Assembly: GCA_036250225.1 (NCBI GenBank)
Contig: JAPZLL010000039.1
Coordinates: 186,001 to 250,000, forward strand
Length of the DNA stretch: 64,000 nt
Origin: Cercophora sp. LCS_1
Taxonomy: Eukaryota; Ascomycota; Sordariomycetes; Sordariales; Lasiosphaeriaceae
Direction of reading: 5' to 3'
Shown one piece after another: positions 1 through 11,523 of the stretch; within the stretch, counting starts at the first letter, position 1; each line of letters opens with the position of its first letter. Under the pieces are notes generated by a model, which searched no databases, was not told the DNA's origin, and worked only from the letters and a program-made list of their open reading frames with translations. The translations under genes and the position numbers were made by a program.

Positions 1-1448
1 GCGTTCAGCCAGCTGACGAGGCAATGGATCCAAAAAGGGTCGACTCCAGCACATCACTCTAGCCTTGGGGATTCCGTTCCTCGCGCCTAGTGACGTTTAC
101 TTCTGGAAGTTCCACATTACTACGTGGGAATACCGGGTGTGGCGTACGTCTGGTATTACTGGTCGGGGCTGGTAGAAGGGAGGGAGTGCAACGGGGGAAG
201 GTATTAGGGGGAAAATGGAGGCCGTAGTAGATTTCTTGCAGCAATGAAAAGAAATCAGGTTTTGATAGCCCCAAATATGTACGGCTGTATTGATGCGTTT
301 TATATGTGATTCTCGACTGCTTCTTCCTCTACTTGTTGGATACGTTTGTTGTGTTTTTGCGTTGTTTGGAAGCAAGCCGACCAAAAAGGCGGCAATGCTG
401 GTCAGATGACCATGATGTTCTCCGGTGAAGCGATCCTCCTTCGCGACCACTGATCTCTCAAACGTTGAAAATGAAAAGCTCTTCTCAGATCTATCACAGC
501 GTCAACGTAGAGCCCAAGTCAGACACGGTCAAGCTGCGAATATTGTCTTGGACATGTTGCCGTTGTGCGTGCGTTACCTTACCTCGCTGCCAAGGACTGT
601 CAATCGACAGATGTATGCGAAGCCAGTATGGTACCAACAGCCATTGCCATAAGAAACCAGCCAGGCTGTCCTTGAACCATCAGCAGTCACATAACCCCGC
701 GTCAGAGCCCAGCCTGGAGCGTTAGAAGTAGCGGTGATGTAAAAATCCCGTCGCCGCCAATGCACCAGCAGTCCTGTTACTGTGATTAATTCTCTGGCAT
801 CTTAGATAATCGGGAAGCCGGGGGAATCGTGGGAGCTTACCGGGGCAGTCGTCATTTTGACCTCGAATGCGCAAGCCGGCTTCAGGTTTCGTCTCTCCAA
901 TAAGAGACCATGGAAATTACCCCCTGTTGTGACCGCACAGAATCGAGGGTAAAATAACTCGCTGTCATTGGAGAATGGTTGTTGTGTGCGACGAATTGTC
1001 GCAGGGCAGCGAAGTGGGTACGGCTTGAAGTTGGGCCGCAAAGAGGGGTAGGAGCAGCTGGATCGTGGCCCTCTGGTTTCTGGCTTCCGAAAAAAAAAAA
1101 GAGCAACAGAGATACCTTGAAGTAAATGAACAGTTGTTCCTGGCCTTTTTTTTGCCTGTGCGATGCGTTTCTTGGATTTTCCGGTCGGCAGTTAGGCTCA
1201 CTCATAGCTCACCATAGCTCAGGAGCGGCTCAGGGCGGCTCAGGGCCACACGCGAAACACGGAAATTGCTGGGGGCAACTTTAAGGTACCCCTAAAATAT
1301 AGGTCTGTTGTTTCACCTCACAGTTGCCCTCACCCACCCCCGGTTACCTACACCACCCTAGCCAGCTCACTTTGCTAAGGCGCTACTCAGGCACTGCTCA
1401 GGAAATGATCAGACAAGTCGCTGTGGCTCTCAAGCACTGCGTCTAGAA
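1..1448. other. 5' intergenic stretch, no gene recognised
   Basis: No convincing coding region on either strand; open frames are short and lack family signal. It holds an A-run near 1089-1099 and a cluster of CTCAGG/GCTCAGG words at 1206-1250 and 1385-1402, just upstream of the large ATPase-NOV-HET gene. Part of this cluster recurs at 9757-9775 (see repeat entry). Confidence 0.5.
1206..1224 (+). repeat. Direct repeat, left copy (flanks the fusion gene)
   Basis: A 19-nt word beginning AGCTCACC and ending AGGA. It recurs in the same orientation at 9757-9775 with two mismatches (A/T and C/T). The two copies bracket the ATPase-NOV-HET gene, the palindrome and the LTR-like segment. It could be chance or the edge of an inserted block. 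Confidence 0.4.
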
Positions 1449-4400
1449 ATGGCTTCGTCTCTCTATGAAAAAGTTGGCGCACATCTCCGGTCCACCACGG
1501 CCGCCATCGCCCTTGGCAGCAAACAAAATGACCAGGCTACTTCTGTGCAGGCTGCCGAGGAGCACCTCCTCGAAATACGGCGCGGGTTGGGGTTAGGTCC
1601 GGGTAGCGAAATTGCAGGGGGCGTCGGCCTCGTGGCGAGCATGGAAGCGGCTCTCAAAATGTATGTATGTTGTCAGACTGTCTGGACTGTGAACCCTCAG
1701 CTGAGGTCAGGCTCCCTACTGACGAATTGGCTACCTTACTGCCCATCCCAGAATTGCCGAACAACTCTATCAGAAATCTACCCACTTTCTCCTTGAAATC
1801 TTGCAGAACGCCGACGACAACACCTATAAGGACAGTTTACCTACCTTGGGCATCCACTTCAAGGACCGACGGCTCTGCATCTCGTGCAATGAAGTTGGGT
1901 TTTCCAGGGCCGACATCCAGGCCCTCTGTGGGGTGGGCATGAGCAGCAAGCGCGATGATTCTGATCGCATCGGCGAGAAGGGAATTGGCTTCAAGTCTGT
2001 CTTCCGGGTTGCCGACGTTGTGTGGGTCAAGTCCGGACACTATTCCTTCAAGTTCGATCGGTTACAGACGTTGGGTATGATGGCGCCGATTCCGAGCCAA
2101 TTTCCAGTCCCAGAGGCAGAAGCTTCAGCACACCAAACGGCCATCAGTTTGCAGGTCATGGGTCAGCATGAAGCCGAGCTGCTTGGCGATATCAGATCGT
2201 TCGACCCCCGAAATCTGCTTTTCCTACGGAAGCTCCGCCGGGTAGAGCTGTCAATCACGGATTCCTCGGGCCGCTGCTGGTCGAGGGTTGTGGAGCGACG
2301 CCACGGGACCGACCCAAATACATCTCAAGAATGCATCGACCTGCTCCAGGATGGCTCCTGCTCACGATATATCGTCACGCCCTACACTGTCCGGAATCTG
2401 GGCCCCGACCGGAAACGCCAAGGCTGTAGCAAATCAACCCTCATCTTAGCGTTCCCCGTGTCCAGCGACGGAGCCGTAGTGAATGCTCCACAGCGTGTCT
2501 ACTCGTTCTTACCCATCCGCGACTATGGCTTCAAGGTACGTGTGATCTTCGTTCCTCCGTGACTCCATGTTCTTTGCGCGGGAATGCTGAGTGAAGAGAC
2601 ACCAGTTCCTGGTTCAGGGTGACTTTCAACTGAGTGCGAGCCGGCAGGAGATTGATGGCTCGTGCGATTGGAATCAAACCCTTCGCCGTTCCATTCCGAG
2701 CGCGATCCTGAAAGCCATCCAGCAGTTCAATAAAGGGCCGATGAGATTCAGTTGGCCGCGATTTTTGCAGCAACGTCCCGCCATGATAGACTTTTTTACC
2801 GAAACCGACGGAATGATCCTAGATCTCCTTTGTTCGAGCCCAATCTTGCGTTCTGATGTAGGCAGCTGGGCGAAGCCTGCCGAGCTGTCTTTCGTTGCCG
2901 AGAGATTTCGAGACGATAAAGGCGTACCGCTGGTATGCTACGGCGATCTCGGCAAGGGCTACCTCGCACGCGAGTACTCTACCGATGATCTCCCGACCCT
3001 ACTGCAACTAGGAGTTCGCAAAAAGTCGATCGAGGGATTCCTAAACGATCTCGAAAAGTTTCTGTCGACACGAAAAGAAGAATTCCGCCGAAAATCACCG
3101 GACTGGCACTCATCCTTGAGCCGAACCCTGGTCTCTATCCGTTACGAGTGCAAATCGGAATGCTGGGAAATGGTCAGGCAGATGCAGCTAATCCCGTTAC
3201 GGACCGGGGAATGGGCTTCAGCCAGTGTTGCGGGCCTGTACTTCTTCGACGGCGGAGGCTCCCTACCGCAAATCCCTGCCGGAGTCAACATGCTCGAAGT
3301 CGACCACGCCTTACTTCGGGACAAACACCGGCGCAGTCTTCTCTTCGCTCTCGATATTGAAAGAATGAGCGTACGCCGGGTGATCAAGGCAATCTCGGAC
3401 CTCCACGCCGACTCCTCATTTGACCCGAAGGGGCTCTCTCCTATGGACCTTGCTTCTCACGCGCTGTTCCCCTATTTCGCTGGCAGTGGCACTTCGCACG
3501 CTCAAAACCTTTGGCTTGCTGCCGAGGACGGTCTCTGCGGGCGCGGGAACGAACTTTACGTCCGAGGGGAAAGAGGATACGCTGCGCATGACTGGCCCGG
3601 AGAATTCACAAGGGGGATCCGTTTCCTTCACGGTGACTATCTCGCCAGCTTCGCCGACGATGAGAAAGAGCGCCAGAAAGTGACCGATTGGCTGGAGGCC
3701 TCCTACAAGCTGCGCACTTTCCCTCGGTTCGTAGCAGAGAATGATGACGCCTTGCATCCAGATTTCAAGGCCTTGATGGCAATAGCACCAAACCGGGCGC
3801 TTCAGCTGCTGAAGAGCCAGCAGCAGCAATACGTGAAGGACGGGATAACCAAGTTGCTGGCCACCGAGATAGGGTCGAGCCCGGTGCAATGCGTCGGTGG
3901 CGCCAGGATTCTGTTGCGGGACACCGTCCTTCCGGCTGCAGGACTTCCGCCTTGCCTGCTGGGCAGTATTAACTATGCCGCGGCACTGCAGATCCTCGAT
4001 GTTCCGCAAAGGGATGACCCGGAATGGGAGTTCCTTCAGCAGTTCGGTGTAGCTCGAACGATTCAAGTAGGAAGCTTGACGCGGCTGCTCGAGGCGCTTA
4101 GCCGTGTAGAGGTAAGCGTAGACGACGTGTCGAAGGTTTATTTCCTCATGCTGCACCGGACCGTATCTGAAGAGGACGGAACTGCCCTTCGGTAAGCATG
4201 GAAACATTCGTGTACCCTTCATCTAGCCAACTATCCGTACGTCCGTGGCTAACAGAGGCCCTCGGCATACTTTAGGGAAGCCTTTGCCAACAAACCGTTA
4301 GTGTTCATTCCCCCGACCTCTGTAAACCCCGAATACGGCTGGTTTAGGTCTGGAGACTGTGTCTGGGGTACGCAAGCCGCCCTTCGGAAGACCTTATGCC

Positions 4401-7400
4401 TTGAGCCCCACTACCCAGGTCTGCAAAGATTCTTCAAGATCGTTCTCGATATCGGCGAGCCCAGACTCGCCTCCTTCGTTGCAGAGGCAAAGAGGATTAC
4501 GCCATCAGATGACTTGGCTTATATTACAAAGCTGCTGAAAGCCTTATCTACAAGTCTTGGGGGCATGTCGGTAAACGCAGCCAAGGCGCAAGTCGAAGGA
4601 TTAGCAGGCATACGGATGTTCCCTGCCAGATATAGATGGCCGGGGAGAGGCTTCGACGACCTCAGAACTGCTTTGGAGGACGACGACTGGTTCATCGCGG
4701 ACAACTCGGACCTGCGACAGGCCTTTGAGGGAAGGGTCAGCCTGCTTGCTCTCGAGCCTTTCCAGATCAAAGAAACGAGGGATCTCATCCACCACCTCGG
4801 ACTGGAGGGCCGGCTGCTGTCTCGAGCCGCGAAAGGCTTGCTGAAGGTGGAAGGCGATGTCAAGTCGGACCGGGCTTGGATTCAGTCTTTGCAGAGCAAG
4901 GCTCACCTTATAGCCAGGTAAGGCAATTTTTGGCATCCAAGAGGTTCGTTTAGGTTCCGCTGACCTGTACATAGCCTCTCCAAAGAGGACTCGGCTGAGC
5001 GCCGGCTCAAACTATTCGAATCTCTCGAGTCTGCTCGAGTGTTTCGCGTAGACGAAGTTGTGATGCAATGGTCAACCACAGCCAGCGATGGCTCCGTCCT
5101 CAATGGGCAAACCAGACCCCGCAGCGTCAAGGTCACACTTGAGCATTCGCTCCTATCCATTTTTATATCCAAGAAGGCCCTCAAAAGCAAGCTTCTGCCC
5201 GTTGAGTTGACGGAAGAGCTGTCCAAATGTTGCAAGATCCAGAGGGTAGGCATGGATATCCTGCTTCTGCGGGAGATCCTGGCCGGAACCGACGTAGCGT
5301 CGCTTACCGCATATCTTGAGGACTGCGGGATCGCCGTGGAAAACTTTGGTGTTGACCCGGGGGATCCCGCCGACAAAGGATCATCCGCTAGAAGCAGCCA
5401 ACAAAGCGAGGCGGCGGCAGTCAGACCCTCTCGCAATGGCGGCGCGGAGAGGAACTCGGCACCGCCTACTACAGCAACGACAACAACAAAGCGTAAAACA
5501 GGGACCGACAAGCGCGACACTTACGACAGAGTACTTTCGGTCGTGCGCAACATTGACAAGAGCAAACCTATGGACGACCTGCTGCGATCAACCTGGACGG
5601 TGGAGCAGGCTGGTAACGTGCTCGCCAAGTCCTGCGAGATAGATAATCAAGATCCGGCAATCTACCTCCCCCTGGCGAGGCCGAGGAGTCTTCCTATCAC
5701 CATCAGCACCAGTGCCCGCAAAATGCAAGGAGATATGAACTTCTCGGGCGAACTTATAGTACGTTGCAGGCACTTTCGAACCCCTTGCGCGAGCTTTTCG
5801 TTTGGGGTTGAGCAACGCTTTAGCTGACAACCGCACCAAGTTCTCCAGGCAGCTTGAGTTTCTCCTGGGTGCCGGTTACTCGCCCGAGAAGAGCTGGACC
5901 AGCGTCCAGCGCACGAAAGCGGGCTATCCGCCTTATAAGCTCGGGGATGGACTCGTGTCCGCTTTTACGATCGTGGACAGAAGTGGCGAGTTTTCGTCCA
6001 TGCTGCGTCGCCTGGGCCAGAAGAAAAAAGCCAGCGTCTTCCACATCGATGTTCTTACGACGGAAGCGCCCCTAGCGACCTCGCGTTTTCCCTTGACTGA
6101 TAAGCAGTTTGCCAAGGTAGGTAGGATTGCACGCAGCCCTGTCAAAGCTCTTGCCTCATCTCGCCCTCCGTTGATGGCTAGCCCGGTTGGGGCCGACTTT
6201 GCTGATATGTTCTTCTCCCCTCTAGGCCCAGTTGTTCGTAGACCCGCTAAACTCACCCGTCTCAGAGGTATGGATGTTGGCGCTTGTATGTGAGGTATAC
6301 GAAACACCTACCGTGACGCTCTTTGTGGATCCTTGGGTCATGATTACCCAGGAGATCAAAACGATAAAGAGCGAACTACAGCTGAAGAGGTTCACTCGCA
6401 AGGCCCTTCCTCCGCATGTCGATTTGAAGCCAGGCCCTGGCGAGGCTACGCCTTGGCAAGAGTTTACCACCAAGATGCGGAACATGCCTTCGCATCTGCT
6501 TGAGGGTCAGGGGAGCAAGAAACTCGCGGCGCAGGTGCCAGTGGCGATGACCAGGTATGCGCATCGACAACTAGAAGGCTTACGCCAGATCAGGCTGCTG
6601 GAGCTCTCGCCCGGAAATGAGTTGGACCGGCCCAAAGGCAGGATAGTGGAAACGCGGCTTGACCGAGCGGGCCGCTTCCGAGCGCTGTCGTACAGGTGGG
6701 GTCCGTCTACAGAAACGAGCGCGACGCTCGAAACCCCAGATGGCCAAGTGCCCCTGGCTGCTTCCCTACACCGAGCGCTCCGGCGGCTCAGGGACCCTGC
6801 GGAGAAGCTGGTCCTCTGGGTGGATGCCATATGCATCAACCAGAACGACGACGGCGAGAAGAAGACGCAGCTGCGTCTGATGCGAGAGATTTACAGGTCG
6901 GCCGAGACGGTCGTGGCCTGGCTCGGCGACGAGGCGGACAACAGCAGCCGGGCGCTGGAGGCGCTGCTTCAGATCCGCACTCTATCGCTACGTCCTCGCG
7001 TATGGCCCTCCAAGCTACCCCAGGTTTCAGGGTCTTGGGGTGGGCGGCCCTGTCCGAGCGAGAACGACCCAGTTTGGGACGATATTGCGACCCTGTTCGC
7101 GCGAGATTGGTTCGAAAGAGTCTGGATCCTGCAGGAGATTGTGTTCGCCAAGGACATCACCGTGTGCTGCGGCCTGTCCCGCATGAGCTGGGACGACCTG
7201 TTCGAAGCGTTCAAGGTTTGTGTGCGGGAGAAACCAGGCTTGCTGCAGAAAGGGAGCCCATCCCAGCACGGCCATCCTAACGCCATCGCGGCCTACACGC
7301 TCGGCATCACCCGTGGTATCTACCTGGGGCCTCTGCGCCGCCCCTTTAATCTCCTCGAGCTATTTGCGCTATTTTCGTACGCAAAGGCCACGGAGCCGCG

Positions 7401-8442
7401 GGATAAGCTTTTCGCTCTTCTCCCCCTCGCCTCAGACGCCGACGATTCTGTCTTTGATCCCGATTACGGCTCCCCGCTTCCGGTTGTAGTCCGAAGGTAC
7501 GCCGGGGAGTTTGTGCGGCGAGGAAACGCGCTTGACCTTCTGTACAATGCAGGGACGTCCAAATCCTTCGCCTTCGCCTCCTGGATCCCCGATTGGACCC
7601 GGGAGAACCAGCCAAATACAATATCGACGTGGTATAGCAGGCGCGGCCGCTTCTCGGCGGCTGGGCGGAGCTCGCTCCAGACGGCCGGGATCTTCGTCTC
7701 GCCGCGCTCGACTCGGCCGGATCCGGATTCCGAAGACCCCCTCTTCGTCGAGGGGAAACGCGTTGACCGCATCAGGAGCATCGGCAACCTCACGCGCTTG
7801 GCCAGCGATGCCGTGACATATGTAAACTCCCTGCACTCGGCGGTCGAATCTCTCGCGCCATATCCTACCGGAGAGTCGGTGGACGAACTTAAGATGCGGC
7901 TACCTATCGGCGACGCCTCACGGCCGCACCTCGACGCCTTGACCGACGTGGCTTCAGCGTATTACACCTTGGCAGCTCCAGCAGCTCTCACATCTCCCCA
8001 GGGTTCTCTCCATGGCAACAACAATGGTGGCGGCTACCCCGAAGGTCCAGCAGCGCCCACCCCGGGGATCCTCTCAGTAGACAGCACCGCTATCAAGACG
8101 ATTGACGGCTTTGTTCGCATTTTTAGCCAAGCGCAGGACCGCAAACAAGCCCTATGGGACTATTGGCACACTGCAACCTCATTTGCCCTGCGTCTATCTG
8201 GAGCCAGAGTCTGCTTCACCGAGAGGGGTTACATCGGGCTGGCGCCCCCCGATGCGGAGCCCGGTGACATGGTCATCATCATCAACGGTGCGGCGGTTCC
8301 GTTCCTTGTCCGGGGGCCACAAAGCTTGGTGTCTAGCGAAAGCAGATCGACCTTGATCGGGGAGTGCTATATTCATGGCATCATGCACGGTGAGGCCCTT
8401 GATTTTGATGGCGTCGAGGAGATCCGTCTGTGGCTTGCGTAA
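1449..8442 (+). CDS. GHKL ATPase-NOV-HET fusion protein (2,162 aa)
   Basis: Seven exons, phases consistent: 1449-1660, 1752-2535, 2606-4191, 4276-4917, 4975-5758, 5853-6116, 6226-8442. Residues about 70-200 carry a sacsin/NO VEIN-type HSP90-like ATPase: LEILQNADDN at 85-94 (Mg/ATP Asn), NEVGF at 117-121, and DRIGEKGIGFKSVF at 142-155 (glycine-rich lid). Residues about 1330-1450 resemble the NO VEIN C-terminal domain (FHIDVLTT at 1399-1406). A HET domain occupies about 1546-1740: ALSYRWG at 1577-1583, LWVDAICINQND at 1621-1632, then a VWILQEIVF block near 1722. The HET reading frame has no usable ATG at its start. It opens at TTG 6232 and is entered in phase through the 6117-6225 intron, so the fusion is real unless a start or terminator is hidden. 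HET domains trigger cell death in fungal incompatibility; GHKL ATPases act as nucleotide switches. An ATPase-gated death effector is inferred. Confidence 0.82.
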
Positions 8443-8837
8443 GGTGCCGTAGCGGGAGCTTGTGGCCGGCAAATACCCTTCTTTTAGCTATGTTGCCTGC
8501 CCTGTATACTTCTAACAGTCGCTGTAAGTCGGAAACTTGGCTCAGAAAGGGAACATGAATCGAAAATGGAATAGGGGCCATTAAAGCGCTCTAATTAGCC
8601 AGATTGCCTGGGCCCTAAAAGCAAAAAAACGACCCCTGGAATAGGCCCTAAAACCCAAAATTACAGCTACTGGGACGACGAGGAAAAGATAAGCGGGAAG
8701 TGTGGCGCGAGGGCCGCCGAGCGACCAATCACGGTAGAGGGAAATAGGCAGGTGTGGCAGGCGCCGGTCGCCGAGGGCGGAGTGACAGGCGCTGGTGACG
8801 GTCGCTAAGACCAAATTGACCGTCGCCTACGAGCGAG
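8443..8837. other. 3' flank of the fusion gene
   Basis: No gene recognised. The sequence runs directly into the left arm of the palindrome at 8838. Confidence 0.5.
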
Positions 8838-9309
8838 TATTTATATAAGCACCGGTCCCCGCGGACCAAGCCAGATGGAAGCCCTCCTTCGGTAACGATA
8901 ATAACAAGACTTTGCACCCTACATTGAAGTATCCCTTGACTGCTTACGATTGTGTGGTGAACCCTCTTGAGGCTTCCAGCAAACCCTCCCATCCAAGCCG
9001 AGCACCTAGGTACAGGTGATCACCCGACAGTCGTCGCAAATAGGTCTTATAAACACAGTAGGTAGGCAACCCCCTAAAAGTATAAAACATAAAAGCTACA
9101 GGTTTCCACTTGTGATGATTGTCTGGCGATCACCTATGCCTAGGTGCTCGGCTAGGATGGGAGGGTTTGCTGGAAGCCTTCGGGGGTTCACCGTACGATC
9201 GTAAGTAGTTAAAGGATACTTTAGTATAGGGTGTAAAGTAGTATTATTATTGTTACTGAAGGAGGAAGCCTCTTGCTCCGTTAAGCGGTTAAGTCCGTTA
9301 TTTATATAG
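8838..9309. repeat. Large imperfect palindrome (arms about 200 bp)
   Basis: The left arm (about 8838-9044) is the reverse complement of the right arm (about 9104-9309) around a spacer of roughly 60 bp. The best core includes CCTAGGTGCTCGGCT (right arm, from about 9140) followed by GGATGGGAGGGTTTGCTGG, matched inverted at about 8968-9005. Outer ends share ATTTATATA. Most arm differences are C/T or G/A transitions, as expected after RIP. It may be two head-to-head copies of one small element or a hairpin-forming relic. No ORF lies inside. Confidence 0.8.
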
Positions 9310-9449
9310 ACCTGTCTTTCCTGGACCCGATTGCCTCGGACCCGTCCACCGGGTCCGTCGAGGCCGAGTCCATTCGGATCGGGTCTTTTCTCATTGGCTG
9401 GTCGTGCTTCCTTATCGCCCCAATGAGCGTCCTTTTGAGCCTATTGCTG

Positions 9450-9698
9450 TGTCAGAAACACTGCACTGCTTATTCAAGTAGAACCCCGTGATTGTATTGC
9501 TTGTTCTCACTTGTTCTCTGGCTCTGCCAGAGAGCCGTATCTTATAGACCCATCTGTAGGATCCAGGCCACGCAGCCGTGGTGGCTTTGGCTTACTGGCG
9601 CCAGGCTTCCAGTCAGCGGGGCTGACTGGCTGCCAGGGGCCCCTTCCAGCCGAGGCCTCCTTCCTTTTGACATGCTGTCCCCTCCCAGGGTCGTGACA
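9450..9698. mobile_element. LTR-like segment (solo, degenerate)
   Basis: The 249-bp stretch starts TGTCAGAAAC and ends GTCGTGACA, giving 5-nt inverted termini TGTCA/TGACA typical of LTRs. It contains CTCTGGCTCTGCCAGAGAG, a short palindrome that also occurs, with one change, in the LTR-like segment at 52452-52698. No target-site duplication and no internal retrotransposon genes are visible, so this is a tentative solo LTR. Confidence 0.35.
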
Positions 9699-9756
9699 CC
9701 ACGGCAGTAGGTAAACTCAGGGAAGAATCAGGGAAAGCTCAGGACAAATTAGCTAC

Positions 9757-9775
9757 AGCTCACCTTAGCTTAGGA
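9757..9775 (+). repeat. Direct repeat, right copy
   Basis: The 19-nt partner of 1206-1224 with two substitutions, embedded in another run of CTCAGG-like words (9715-9775). Confidence 0.4.
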
Positions 9776-10071
9776 TTGCGAACGTAAAAGGAAATTTCGT
9801 GTGACCAGATTTGTCGCAGATCACCAAGCTGCGATATTGCAACAAAAAGTACAATACAATTGGGTATCTCGTCCAACGCCAATGCTTGCTGCGCAGGACT
9901 CCTTCCCCTGCATCAGCACCGCAACGCAGCTACCGCGCTGCGAAACGCACCGTGAAAACTCAACGCGAGGCTTTCGAACACGCCGCCAGTTCCAAAACGA
10001 CCGCTAGCCCCCAGACCCGCCGCCAGCTGCCAAGTCCGCCGCCTCACCAACCCCAGGCCCGCACCGGCCGC

Positions 10072-11523
10072 TTACTTGCCGATCAGCACCAAACCTAGGG
10101 CGGCTTCCGGATTCTCCGGCCCGCTGCCCACATCGTCGTCCTCCTCCCACCCGAGCTCCCGCGCCACCTCGTTGTATCGGTCCGCTTCCTCCTCGTCCTC
10201 GGCCGCCATGGCCTGCAGCATCTCGATCCATTCGCTGGCTGGCTTGCCGTTCACCAGCTTGATCGGCTTTGGCGCCGCGATAGGTATTCGTGGCGCCGCT
10301 GCTCTCTGCCCGGCGCCTGACCAGCGACCCGTGTGGTGTCCTGGTGGTCTGGGCGCCATCCACCGTGTAGGTCGGGGTTTAAACTGCGCAGGCATGCTGG
10401 AAAAGTGTTGCGACCCGGGTGGGACCCGAGCGCCGTTCCCTGGATGCTGGGAGCGCGGTGTTTGTTGCGCCGACGAGATGATGTGGTGGTTGGGCATGTG
10501 GGGCGAGTATCGGGGAGGCGTCATCCAGTGGGACGAGGATGAGTGGTACTCGACTGGCGTCCCGTAGTTCGAGGACGAGTAAATGTATTGCGCATGTGGG
10601 TTGTAGTGCCTTTCCGGGTCGTGATGCCTTTGCGATCGGGTGTATGATGGCGGCTGGGGCCGGCGGCTCTGGGGCTGGTCGCTGGAGGAAGACCAGTACG
10701 TGTTCGTCGTCATTCGAGGTCTGGCGGGGGTTCCGTTGATTCCTTGTGCACGTGTGGCCCTGGTCGACATTGGGGGGCGAATAGGCATGTCAGAAGACGA
10801 GGTGCTCATTCTGACCGAGTTGTTCGGCGTCGATTGATAGCTCGCTCTGTTGTACATTGTAGCATTGCTGTTCGAGGTCGCGTTGTGTTGACTCTTTCTA
10901 GGAGAAACGTAACGGTTCGCCGACGGACGCGCTTCTGGTGTAGACCCAGCGACAAGCTCGATCAGGGCGCTTCTGGGCTCGGGAATTTTGGAGTGTGGTT
11001 CGTGGATGGTGACAGGGTGAGCGTTGCGACGGCTTTGCAGCTTTGGGAGGGTCTGTACGGGCGCGCTGTCCTCTACGGTGAGAGAGGTCCTAGCTAAAGG
11101 CGGTAGGTAATTCGGAACATTGGAAATAGCTGCTGGATCATTGCGCTGAAGAACTGACTTCGGGAACTGCTCGGCGGGGTTCGCCTCATCGGCCATCTTA
11201 GACGGAACGTTGGGAGCGGAACGAAGCTCGCGCTGACTACCCGGCACCGAAGGCTCTAGGGTTGAATGAGCAGGAGCTTCTTCGTTCTCTTCAGAGTCTT
11301 GCTCGTCGTCGCCGTCGTAGAACTCGTAGCGGTGGTTTTTGGGGTGGGAAGTTGAAGCTCTGTCGCTGTGGGATTTTGCGCGTGGACGAGACCGAATGAT
11401 GTCTGCTCCTCGCTTCAGAATTTGACCACCGAGACGAGAGAGCTTGTGTCTCGCGCTCTTTCCACTTTCTTTTGGTCGGGGACTTTGGGTCGTCTCGGCT
11501 CCGTTTGGCTCGCTGGACGACAT
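10072..11523 (-). CDS. Disordered hypothetical protein (483 aa)
   Basis: Single-exon model with ATG at 11521-11523 (MSSSEPNG). The frame is open further upstream to 11622 but only with non-ATG codons. The product is low-complexity and mostly disordered: a basic N-terminus, an acidic patch (YDGDDEQDSEENEE), a long Ser/Pro/Arg/His-rich middle, and a short ordered-looking acidic C-terminal part (ASEWIEMLQAMAAEDEEE, then a Trp-containing helix). No catalytic motif or membrane segment. The C-terminal 60 residues are the part most likely to have homologues. Function unknown; an unseen intron cannot be excluded. Confidence 0.6.
   Translation of the reverse strand: MSSSEPNGAETTQSPRPKESGKSARHKLSRLGGQILKRGADIIRSRPRAKSHSDRASTSHPKNHRYEFYDGDDEQDSEENEEAPAHSTLEPSVPGSQRELRSAPNVPSKMADEANPAEQFPKSVLQRNDPAAISNVPNYLPPLARTSLTVEDSAPVQTLPKLQSRRNAHPVTIHEPHSKIPEPRSALIELVAGSTPEARPSANRYVSPRKSQHNATSNSNATMYNRASYQSTPNNSVRMSTSSSDMPIRPPMSTRATRAQGINGTPARPRMTTNTYWSSSSDQPQSRRPQPPSYTRSQRHHDPERHYNPHAQYIYSSSNYGTPVEYHSSSSHWMTPPRYSPHMPNHHIISSAQQTPRSQHPGNGARVPPGSQHFSSMPAQFKPRPTRWMAPRPPGHHTGRWSGAGQRAAAPRIPIAAPKPIKLVNGKPASEWIEMLQAMAAEDEEEADRYNEVARELGWEEDDDVGSGPENPEAALGLVLIGK

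Noticed and set aside
3416..4222. 268-codon ORF on the minus strand
   Set aside because: Fully antisense to exon 3 of the ATPase-NOV-HET gene, with no family features; a GC-driven shadow.
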